Shown: one piece after another, positions 22,660 through 29,031 of the stretch | Numbering within the stretch: position 1 is the stretch's first letter | Layout of the letters: the number at the start of each line of letters is the position of its first letter | From: CAZADH01 sp964483805 | GTDB taxonomy: Bacteria; Muiribacteriota; Ozemobacteria; Ozemobacterales; Ozemobacteraceae | NCBI GenBank assembly: GCA_964483805.1 | Contig: CAZADH010000041.1 | Span: 1-29,031, forward strand | DNA length: 29,031 bases | Direction of reading: 5' to 3' | Program-made: the position numbers and the translations under genes | Notes under the pieces: generated by a model | The model's database searches: none | The model's input: the letters and a program-made list of their open reading frames with translations, nothing else | Told to the model about the DNA's origin: nothing

Positions 22660-24087
22660 CTATTGATCGAGGACGTCGGTGCTCGTCGACTTGTTGCCGG
22701 TGGCACTCGAGGCGGTCCCGGCGCCGGCGCCCGACGACGATTCTTTGCCAGAGGACGCTTGGGCCGCGGCCTTGGTCGATCCCCACACGCGGGCGTTGGC
22801 GGGGTTGTATTGGTCCCACGCGAAGATGTATTTCCACCAGTTGAGTTGGCGCCCGTCTTTGCCAACGCCCTTGAAGTGCGGCACGTGCATCAGCCACCAC
22901 AGGTGGTGCAGGCGTTGAGCGACACTGCCGAACATGGGCTCGTTGGCATGCGTCTCGAAACCTTGGGCTTTGGGCCAATCGACCAGCCACTCATCGCAGT
23001 TGATCGCGCGTGAGGTCGAGGCACCGCCGGGAAACGCCGCGACCCACGCGGCGTCGAGCCAGTCGTCGCAGTTCGACACTGCCGTGTCCTTCGTGCTCCA
23101 GTCGTATACCCAGGCCTTGTCGGAGCCGGTGCCCGTGAAGGCGAACGTCGGGGTGTTGGGGCTGACATGAACGAACCCGCAGGCGGCGGCGCCGGGGTTG
23201 CGGGCCTGCCAACTGACGAAGGCGTCATACATTGTATTGTTTTTTGCCGGATCGTAGCCGGTGCTGTCAGGAGAATACGTGTTCCAGGCGGCGTAGACCT
23301 GCTGACCGATGGTCGACTCGACGCGGTGGCCGAGGTCCTCGACCATGCAGTCGACACCACGCTCGAAACTCAGGCCGTAGATGACGAATGGGCGGCTGCA
23401 GCGAAATTCGGTTTCCGGAACGACCTCGCCGTTGCAAAAGAATGCTCCCTTACCGGCCATACACGTTTCGGCCATGCCGCCGCCGGGCGCGCTGAAGATC
23501 CAGACCTCGTCGATGCGAGCAGGGTCGCCATAGGGTTTCTCAATGCGGTCGCGCACCTTCAGGTCTTCGAGCACCTGGCCGTAGGCGAACTTGCCCGAGT
23601 GATCCCATTTGCCTGACTCGTAGTCGGCACGGTAGGTCTCGGCGGTGTATTTCGGCTTGCCATCTTTGAACGGATTGAAGTCGCGAATCGTGACCCACGG
23701 TGCCAGTTCGATCTTCACCTTGCCCCACGTCACCCGACCGATGTCGGCCGCAAACGCCTCGGCGTGAGGCTTGGGGTCGAACCACGCACTCGCATTCTTC
23801 TCGTGAAAATACTGCCACATCGGCTTGCCATCGATGTCGGGCATGAACGCCACCGGCAACACGCGAACGACGACCGTCTGGCCGTCGGTGTCCCACACTT
23901 TCGCTGCCGAGGCCAACTCAGGCGGCACGGTTTGCGGCCCGGGCAAGTTGCGAAAGATCTTGCGCGCCCCGTTGGCAACCGCTCCGATCACGCCGGTGAG
24001 AGCGGGATCGGGGGTGCAGCCCGCCAGACCGATAGCGAGCGCCACCAACAGGACGAGACCCACGAAAGTGCGTTGCCGGCTCTGCAT
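22660..24087 (-). CDS. Large lipoprotein of unknown function
   Basis: A 475-residue protein. The start at 24087 has GGAGG 8 bp upstream; an open frame before it lacks a ribosome site. A lipoprotein signal peptide ends in LAGC (Cys24), so it is probably anchored in a membrane facing the periplasm or surface. The body is rich in Trp, Tyr and Asp and has several Cys pairs (ETCMAGKGAFFCNGE, GVDCMVED, SNCDDW, AINCDEW), likely disulfides in an exported protein. About residues 247-262, RGVDCMVEDLGHRVES contains a GHRxE motif that could be a metal or catalytic site, but it is not a standard HExxH. The last 35 residues are a low-complexity Ser/Gly/Ala tail. I do not recognise the family. It is transcribed divergently from the sigma factor gene. 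Confidence 0.8.
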   Translation of the reverse strand: MQSRQRTFVGLVLLVALAIGLAGCTPDPALTGVIGAVANGARKIFRNLPGPQTVPPELASAAKVWDTDGQTVVVRVLPVAFMPDIDGKPMWQYFHEKNASAWFDPKPHAEAFAADIGRVTWGKVKIELAPWVTIRDFNPFKDGKPKYTAETYRADYESGKWDHSGKFAYGQVLEDLKVRDRIEKPYGDPARIDEVWIFSAPGGGMAETCMAGKGAFFCNGEVVPETEFRCSRPFVIYGLSFERGVDCMVEDLGHRVESTIGQQVYAAWNTYSPDSTGYDPAKNNTMYDAFVSWQARNPGAAACGFVHVSPNTPTFAFTGTGSDKAWVYDWSTKDTAVSNCDDWLDAAWVAAFPGGASTSRAINCDEWLVDWPKAQGFETHANEPMFGSVAQRLHHLWWLMHVPHFKGVGKDGRQLNWWKYIFAWDQYNPANARVWGSTKAAAQASSGKESSSGAGAGTASSATGNKSTSTDVLDQ

Positions 24088-24495
24088 GAGGCATGCCTCC
24101 ACTCGATGATGTCGCGACGAGGCGCGGGCAGTTCTACCTGATGATACCCGCGAAACCGGGGCCACGTTGAGTCAATCGACCGGGTACGCACAGCCGAACG
24201 ACTAAGGAACCGAACGACAGGTGCCCAGGACGCCGCTTCGATGCGCACGCGTTGCGCACGTTGGTTCCGCATCGGCCCCCAACGTGTTACTTTAATGCTA
24301 TACCGTTGGGTGGTTGCGGGAGCTGATCCCGCTGTTGAGGGGACGGGCCCCAATCGAAAAGAATGACCCCAGGCGACGGGGCAGCAACCGAGACCGTCGA
24401 ACGGTTCAACCGCGAACCGGACTCGCGGGTATTCTGTAATGACAGGCGCGATCGGCGGGGTCGCCGGCAACGTCCTGCAGGGAGCACGGAGCCTG
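24088..24495. other. Divergent intergenic region, lipoprotein gene and sigma-factor gene
   Basis: About 410 bp. On + there is TGCTATACC (24296-24304), an imperfect extended -10 that could serve the sigma gene. A GGAACC (about 24205-24210) might be an ECF-type -35, but no matching -10 is convincing. An in-frame ATG at 24439 would lengthen the sigma factor by 19 codons but lacks a ribosome site. Nothing else recognised. Confidence 0.4.
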
Positions 24496-25035
24496 ATGGC
24501 CACGGCACCAACCGATCTCGAACTGATCGACGAGACCCTGCGCGGGTACAAGCGCAGCTTCGGCCGCCTCGTCGAGCGTTACTCGGCACTCTGTTATCGA
24601 ATCTTTCAGCAACTCGGCATCAGGAATGGCGAGGTCATCCGCGACCTCATGCAGGACTCGTTCATCAGGGCGTACCAGGGGTTGTCCGGTTTCAATCGCC
24701 AACAGTTGTTCCGGCCCTGGCTTCTGACCATTTGCCGCAACGTCGGTTTCAATTATTTCCGGCGCCAGAGTCTCGAGAGAAACACATCGCTTATGCAGCC
24801 GCACGACCAACAACAGAACGATCCACAGGCCACGGCGATCAAGCGCACCGTGGTCGATGCGGCGCTCGAGCGCCTCGACGCGATCCCGCGCGAGATCGTG
24901 GCGCTCAAGTATTTTCTCGATCTGACCTGCCACGAGATCGCCGAGATCATGAATCTGCCGGAAGGCACAGTGAAGAGTCACCTGTTTCACGCGCGAATGC
25001 GCTTGCTGGAGATTATGGCTGAGGATCCACGATGA
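24496..25035 (+). CDS. ECF-type RNA polymerase sigma factor
   Basis: A 179-residue sigma-70 family protein with only regions 2 and 4, the ECF layout. Region 2 (about 18-90) has FGRLVERYSALCYRI, VIRDLMQDSFIRAYQGL and PWLLTICRNVGFNYFRR, the core-binding and -10-recognising helices. Region 4 (about 120-175) has ALERLDAIPREIVALKYFLDLTCHEIAEIMNLPE-type sequence, split by its helix-turn-helix GTVKSHLFHARMRLL (158-172). The start at 24496 is chosen because CGGAG lies before it. Its stop overlaps the anti-sigma ATG by ATGA (25032-25035), the usual coupling of sigma and anti-sigma. The target promoters are unknown; the secreted-protein gene downstream is a candidate. Confidence 0.93.
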   Translation: MATAPTDLELIDETLRGYKRSFGRLVERYSALCYRIFQQLGIRNGEVIRDLMQDSFIRAYQGLSGFNRQQLFRPWLLTICRNVGFNYFRRQSLERNTSLMQPHDQQQNDPQATAIKRTVVDAALERLDAIPREIVALKYFLDLTCHEIAEIMNLPEGTVKSHLFHARMRLLEIMAEDPR

Positions 25036-26027
25036 AACACCAGTGCAGTCACTGTGGCCCGATGCTCGAGCGGATGCTGCAGAGCGAGACTGTGGCGCCA
25101 GCCCCCGACGACCTCGAGCATGTCGAAAAGTGCGCCGAGTGCCGCAGAGCGGTGGCCCTCGCAGCCACGACCGACGAGCGACTGCGGGCGCACTTCGATG
25201 CGCTCAAGACGCCGGTCGCGCCGTTCGCCTTCGACACCGCATGCCTGGGCGAGCCCGATACGACCCCGTGGTGGATGACCCTGCTCTCGGTGCGGTTCGC
25301 CTGGCTGCCAGCCTTCGGACTGGCGCTGATGATTCTGGGCGCCGCGTTTTTCGTGATGCGAACGCCACCGGCGCCCGGGCCAACTCGACCGGCCGACACC
25401 GACAGGCTCGTGTGTCAGATCGACGGAACGGTGCTCGGCGCGACCGGCGCGCCAGTCACGCGCATCCTGGACGGACAGCCGCCCAACTCTCTGAGAGTCG
25501 ACGCCACGGCGCGCCTGACCTGGACCAACGGCATCGTGGGAACCGTCGCGCAGGCGCGATTCGCAGTCGGCACCGAGAGCGTGACACTGCATTCGGGGCG
25601 ACTGACGGTCAAGGTTCCGAGCGGGCGCGGGCTCGTCTTTCGCACAAGGACGCCGGTGGCAACACTCGCGGTGCGCGGCACGGCCTACGCGGTCACGGTC
25701 GACTCTTCGGGGGCCACCGACGCCGAGGTGAGCGAGGGTATCGTGCTGGTCGAGACCTCGACGCATCAGACGTTTTCGCTGCCGGCCGGGCAGAAGATCC
25801 ACATCGGGGCCGCCGGCATCGCCGATCAGCCGCAACCAATCGCGCCCGTGCGCACGCCCGCGCCTTCCGCACCCGCCATGCCATCACCTGGGTCAGGCAC
25901 GGGCACTGCCACCGGCAAAGGCGCGGGCAGCGGGCCAGGCAATTCACCCACGCAAACCGGCCAAACCGCCCCATCAACCGGCAGCGATGCCGGGTTGCCG
26001 ACCGGGGAGTCGCCCCTCGATCATTGA
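25032..26027 (+). CDS. Membrane anti-sigma factor with zinc-finger and FecR domains
   Basis: A 331-residue protein. The N-terminal cytoplasmic part carries a zf-HC2/ZAS-like His30-x3-Cys34-x2-Cys37, the typical sigma-binding module; another Cys5/Cys8 pair precedes it. One transmembrane helix lies at about 88-109. The periplasmic part holds a FecR domain (about 125-250), with RGTAYAVTV (about 217-225) as its most typical stretch; FecR domains relay outer signals. The C-terminal 75 residues are a Pro/Gly/Ser/Thr-rich low-complexity tail. It overlaps the ECF sigma gene by ATGA, so it most likely holds that sigma factor inactive until a periplasmic signal. The signal itself is unknown. Confidence 0.88.
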   Translation: MKHQCSHCGPMLERMLQSETVAPAPDDLEHVEKCAECRRAVALAATTDERLRAHFDALKTPVAPFAFDTACLGEPDTTPWWMTLLSVRFAWLPAFGLALMILGAAFFVMRTPPAPGPTRPADTDRLVCQIDGTVLGATGAPVTRILDGQPPNSLRVDATARLTWTNGIVGTVAQARFAVGTESVTLHSGRLTVKVPSGRGLVFRTRTPVATLAVRGTAYAVTVDSSGATDAEVSEGIVLVETSTHQTFSLPAGQKIHIGAAGIADQPQPIAPVRTPAPSAPAMPSPGSGTGTATGKGAGSGPGNSPTQTGQTAPSTGSDAGLPTGESPLDH

Positions 26028-26201
26028 TCAGCAAACACTGTACCGGCTACGCCTGGTGCGCCTGCAGCCACGATGGTGTGCACCGCGGGGGTGCGCGACC
26101 GCCAGTGTGGGGCCGCCAAGGTGGGGACGCCTGGCACAGTCCGAGCGCAGTCGAAAACGATCCGATGGCGATAACGCATGTCAATACAAGGAGTGCACAA
26201 C

Positions 26202-26672
26202 ATGTTGCAACGCACCACCGCCCTGATGTTGCTGTTGTTCGTGATTTTCGCGGGAACGGCCTCGGGCAGGGAGTTGCCGGGCAGCGGGTCCGACCCCACC
26301 GAACCGGCACAGGTCCCGGCGGTGACGGGCAACGTGGCGAGTAGCCCGGCCGGCAATGTCGACTCCGTGCTGGTGTTTCCAAGCGCACCCGCCGCTTCGG
26401 GCTGTCTGATTCCGAATTACATCGTCTCGAGCCAACCGGTCACGTTGAGCGAGCCGCCCAAACCGGCCACTCCCAAGAAGAAGAAACTCGTGGCCTGGAA
26501 CTGGAACGTCCGTGACGCGGCCGGCAAAACGAAATCGATTCGCATCGACGGCACGAACCCATATGGAAAGACGGTCGCCAAGCCGGGCGGCGACGGCCCG
26601 GTCCTCGAGGCACAGGGATACACGATCATCAACTCGAATCCGATTTTCGACGACGGCAGCACGACCGACTGA
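26202..26672 (+). CDS. Small secreted protein with DGTNPYGK motif
   Basis: A 156-residue protein. AAGGAG (26187-26192 region) precedes the ATG at 26202, which is preferred to the ATG at 26178. A signal peptide (MLQRTTALMLLLFVIFAGTASG) is followed by a Pro/Ser/Ala-rich low-complexity segment to about residue 90, then PKKKKLVAWNW (91-101) and IRIDGTNPYGKTV (114-126). The [DE]GTNP[FY]GK motif also ends the HEFAH protein at the left of the window. No known domain. It lies 174 bp after the anti-sigma gene and may belong to that sigma factor's regulon; this is an inference from position. Confidence 0.7.
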   Translation: MLQRTTALMLLLFVIFAGTASGRELPGSGSDPTEPAQVPAVTGNVASSPAGNVDSVLVFPSAPAASGCLIPNYIVSSQPVTLSEPPKPATPKKKKLVAWNWNVRDAAGKTKSIRIDGTNPYGKTVAKPGGDGPVLEAQGYTIINSNPIFDDGSTTD

Positions 26673-26784
26673 CCGCAACACGATTGCTCCGGTCGTCGCC
26701 CCCATCGCGACCGTTGTATACTCTTGCGGGTGAGGCACTGGCAACACAACACGAGCGCTGTCTTGACACGTGGTCATTGAACGC

Positions 26785-29031
26785 ATGATCCCGAGAGGTT
26801 CGCGGCCACGCGGCGAGCGGCCCAGCGGCGAGCGGCCCAGCGGCAACACGTGCCGGCAACGACAGGCGCCGGCACGGTCCGGCATGGTTCTGGGGGTCGT
26901 GTTTCTCGTCATCACGGCGCTGGCCATTCTCATCTTCGCGCACAGTCGCATGTCACGACAGCAGTATCTGCGCATCCACCACGACGAGATCGTCGACAAG
27001 GCCGACATGCTCGCGCTCAACGGCATCTACCTGGCGGTCGAGCAGATCAAGTCGGATTCGAACGTGCGGTGCCAGTTGATGGAGGAGTTGCGGCAGAAGC
27101 AGTTTTTCGAACTGAACGACATCGCCCCCAACGACGCCCGGAGCTTCGCGGCGCCGGTCACGGCCGAACTGCTGGCCGCGTCGTTCGACAGGCTGCTGGC
27201 AACGCTCGAACCATTGAAACCGAAGTGCTCGTTCGAGGTCGAGTTCCGAAACGTCTCGGCAACGCGCAAGCGCGAACTGCCGCCACCCGACCGGGCCCCC
27301 ACCGAAGAGGAGTTGCTGCGGGCCGGCCTCGACCGGTGCGAAAAGTTGGGGCTCCTGGTGATCAAGTGCACGATCGATTACGCCGACAACATCAAACGGT
27401 TCGCCTCGGTCGGTCGTCAGTTCCGGCTCGTGAGCATGATCCCCGGGGTGTACAGCCGGTTCACCTACTTCTCGCCGCGAACGCCCGGCGAAGATGCATA
27501 CAACGTCGTCAAGGCGAACTACGCCGGTATTTACGACAGCAATACACCGGTACGCCGACTGGTTCTCATCAACGGCACCGGCACCTTCGACCTCGAGCGG
27601 GATCGGCCGCCGCGGCGCGGTTCGGCGCTGCCACCGGACGAAGGCCGGCTCAAAGACTATTACAAGACGATGTTGCGTGACAGCGGCTGGGTCTATGCCG
27701 GGCGGGTGCCAAACGCGAATCCCGACGGGGTGGTGCCGGTCGAGCTGAACATTCCGGCGGGGTACGATCCGGCCTGCAACGCCAACGATCTGACCGACGA
27801 CGTGTTCGCGAAGTATCCGAAGATTCTCGACGACAAAAACGCACTGGGCGGCAACATCTACGTGGCGCTGAACATTCTCAACCGCCGGGGCAATGCACTG
27901 GTCCCCGAGAATCTGGCGTTTCTCGAACCCGCCGAGGAGGCGCAGGCCCTGCAGCGCGGCTTGTCGCTGAAACGCCGCCACGTCGGGGTCTACAGCACAG
28001 CGTACACGGCCGGCATGAACTGGGCCAAGGGCCGCAGCGACGGGCGCCCGGAGCCGCTCACCGAAAGCGACTGCCGGACGAGCTGGTTGATGCCGATGGG
28101 CACCCGGCAGTTTCTCTCGCCGACACTGATGGTCGGGCCGGTGTTCGCGCGGTTTCTCGCGTTCACGTGGTTCGAGTATCGCACCAACCCAACCCAGGAT
28201 CCGCCGGCCGCCGAGGGCGCCATTACCATCGAACCGCGGCGGGTCGCCGACGACGCCCTGGGCCTCACCGAGTCGTTCGCCCCGGGCGAACTGCACGTGC
28301 CGACGCCGGCCCTCGCCATGGCCTCGTTCAGCGATGTTCTGGCCGATGCGGCGTATGCGCACGAATTATTGCCATTGTATGGCAATTATCCGTATCCGCG
28401 AACCGGCGGCTATCCGCTTGGCGTGCCGTTCAACCTGTTGACCGAAACGATCGTGCGGCCGTTCGTGGGGCGCGGCAGCGACCGCCCCAACTACCTGACC
28501 TGGACGGGGCCCAAGGTCCCGGTGTTGGGCCAGGTCAGCGACCTGGAGTATCTGCCCTTGCCGGCCCCCGGCGGCTGGGAGGACCCGACGCAGTTCGCGA
28601 AGCCCTCGACGCAGCGAAAACCGCTGCGCTACATCATGCCCGACAGCAAGTCGGGCACGTCGCTGGCCGAGCCGCCGACGCAGTTGCGCCTGTTGCCGAC
28701 CGATCTGCGCACGGTGACGGCGAACGCCCCGTTGGTTTACCAGGGATGGCTGGCCGACGCCACGTTCAAGCGCGCAGCCCCACCGGCAAACGATTGGGAC
28801 GCGGTCACGATGAACGGTCTGCTGCGGCGGGTCAATTACGTCATCGATGCGTCCGGGGCCGGCGCTGCGAACGACGGCAACGGCGGCGGCAAGGCAATCA
28901 CCGCGCTGCTCAATCAACGCGTGCTGGCGCCGATCCGCACGCCGATCGACGGCTATGCGTTCGATCAACCCGGCATCTATCTGATCAGGGGTCTGAAGCC
29001 GCGCGAGACGCTGACGATCGACAAACCAATC
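26785..29031 (+). CDS. Large GspK/PilX-like pseudopilin, 3' end outside the window
   Basis: The frame is open for 749 codons to the window end. The ATG at 26785 is chosen because it keeps a basic leader before the hydrophobic segment; a GTG at 26770 and an ATG at 26884 are alternatives and none has a clear ribosome site. After a 33-residue Arg/Pro/Ser leader with a duplicated GERPS, a prepilin-like RSG|MVLGVVFLVITALAILIF begins, without Glu at +5. Lack of Glu5 and large size are typical of GspK/PilX-type proteins at the pseudopilus tip. The rest is a long soluble domain with no motif I recognise. The long antisense frames here are shadows: this strand shows the normal codon pattern and membrane start. 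Confidence 0.7.
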   Translation, partial: MIPRGSRPRGERPSGERPSGNTCRQRQAPARSGMVLGVVFLVITALAILIFAHSRMSRQQYLRIHHDEIVDKADMLALNGIYLAVEQIKSDSNVRCQLMEELRQKQFFELNDIAPNDARSFAAPVTAELLAASFDRLLATLEPLKPKCSFEVEFRNVSATRKRELPPPDRAPTEEELLRAGLDRCEKLGLLVIKCTIDYADNIKRFASVGRQFRLVSMIPGVYSRFTYFSPRTPGEDAYNVVKANYAGIYDSNTPVRRLVLINGTGTFDLERDRPPRRGSALPPDEGRLKDYYKTMLRDSGWVYAGRVPNANPDGVVPVELNIPAGYDPACNANDLTDDVFAKYPKILDDKNALGGNIYVALNILNRRGNALVPENLAFLEPAEEAQALQRGLSLKRRHVGVYSTAYTAGMNWAKGRSDGRPEPLTESDCRTSWLMPMGTRQFLSPTLMVGPVFARFLAFTWFEYRTNPTQDPPAAEGAITIEPRRVADDALGLTESFAPGELHVPTPALAMASFSDVLADAAYAHELLPLYGNYPYPRTGGYPLGVPFNLLTETIVRPFVGRGSDRPNYLTWTGPKVPVLGQVSDLEYLPLPAPGGWEDPTQFAKPSTQRKPLRYIMPDSKSGTSLAEPPTQLRLLPTDLRTVTANAPLVYQGWLADATFKRAAPPANDWDAVTMNGLLRRVNYVIDASGAGAANDGNGGGKAITALLNQRVLAPIRTPIDGYAFDQPGIYLIRGLKPRETLTIDKPI
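26812..26841 (+). repeat. Two tandem 15-bp units encoding GERPS
   Basis: GGCGAGCGGCCCAGC twice in exact tandem (26812-26826, 26827-26841), in frame within the basic leader of the GspK/PilX-like protein, a likely slippage duplication. Confidence 0.8.

Noticed and set aside
22239..22865. 208-codon minus frame as a single intact protein
   Set aside because: Only the last about 48 codons resemble HsdS. The rest is Arg/Pro/Ser-rich and partly overlaps the end of the lipoprotein gene in another frame.
26763..26768. Perfect TTGACA as promoter of the last gene
   Set aside because: No -10 hexamer lies 16-18 bp downstream, and the chosen start codon falls where it would have to be.
26953..28362. Minus-strand open frame of 469 codons opposite the last gene
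   Set aside because: Arg/His-rich shadow protein. The + strand frame is continuous to the window end and has a prepilin-like start.

Overview
The window is high-GC (roughly 60%) bacterial chromosome. Prepilin-type N-termini, lipoprotein and Sec signal peptides and an HtpX-type membrane protease point to a diderm (Gram-negative type) organism. The single tRNA gene does not encode its CCA end, unlike enterobacteria. Nothing fixes the phylum; Planctomycetota, Riflebacteria or a deltaproteobacterial-type lineage would all fit, and this is only a guess.

Left flank (1-7237), chromosomal and all on +. A pseudopilin-type cluster with ATGA overlaps (partial gene, two prepilin-like proteins, a membrane-anchored helical protein) is followed by a flavoprotein and a GarK-type glycerate kinase (GTGA overlap), then htpX with its own promoter and terminator. 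Next comes a two-gene operon for a small secreted protein and a secreted HEFAH metalloprotease-like protein, ending in a strong terminator.

Integrated island (7286-20256). A tRNA-Gly(CCC) gene (7238-7310) is the target. A 26-bp exact copy of its 3' end recurs at 20231-20256, and both copies are followed by related but different hairpin terminators. Between them lies about 13 kb: hsdM, a GmrSD-like DUF262/HNH protein, hsdS, an AlbA/Schlafen-type ATPase-regulator, hsdR, and a tyrosine integrase on the opposite strand. This is a complete Type I restriction-modification system with two extra genes inside its operon, on an element with its own recombinase. The 533-bp gap before hsdR is bounded by two 144-bp direct repeats (about 80% identical) built on 11-bp TAATTGATGGG-like units. 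A related 11-bp unit repeats three times upstream of the integrase. A 10-N assembly gap lies in the 3' part of int.

Right flank (20257-24087, minus strand). A DUF4276 (TOPRIM-like) gene whose 3' end runs into the att site, an AAA_21-type ATPase overlapping it by GTGA, and a 48-codon tail of a lost hsdS gene just upstream. This looks like an older, decayed Type I locus that kept only its Rlo-like ATPase/nuclease pair. A large lipoprotein gene follows.

Far right (24496-29031, +). An ECF sigma factor, an overlapping FecR-domain anti-sigma factor, a small secreted protein sharing a [DE]GTNP[FY]GK motif with the HEFAH protein, and the start of a large GspK/PilX-like pseudopilin cut by the window end.

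The strongest leads are the composite restriction operon, the paired repeats before hsdR, and the possible sharing of the 11-bp motif between the hsdR and int control regions.
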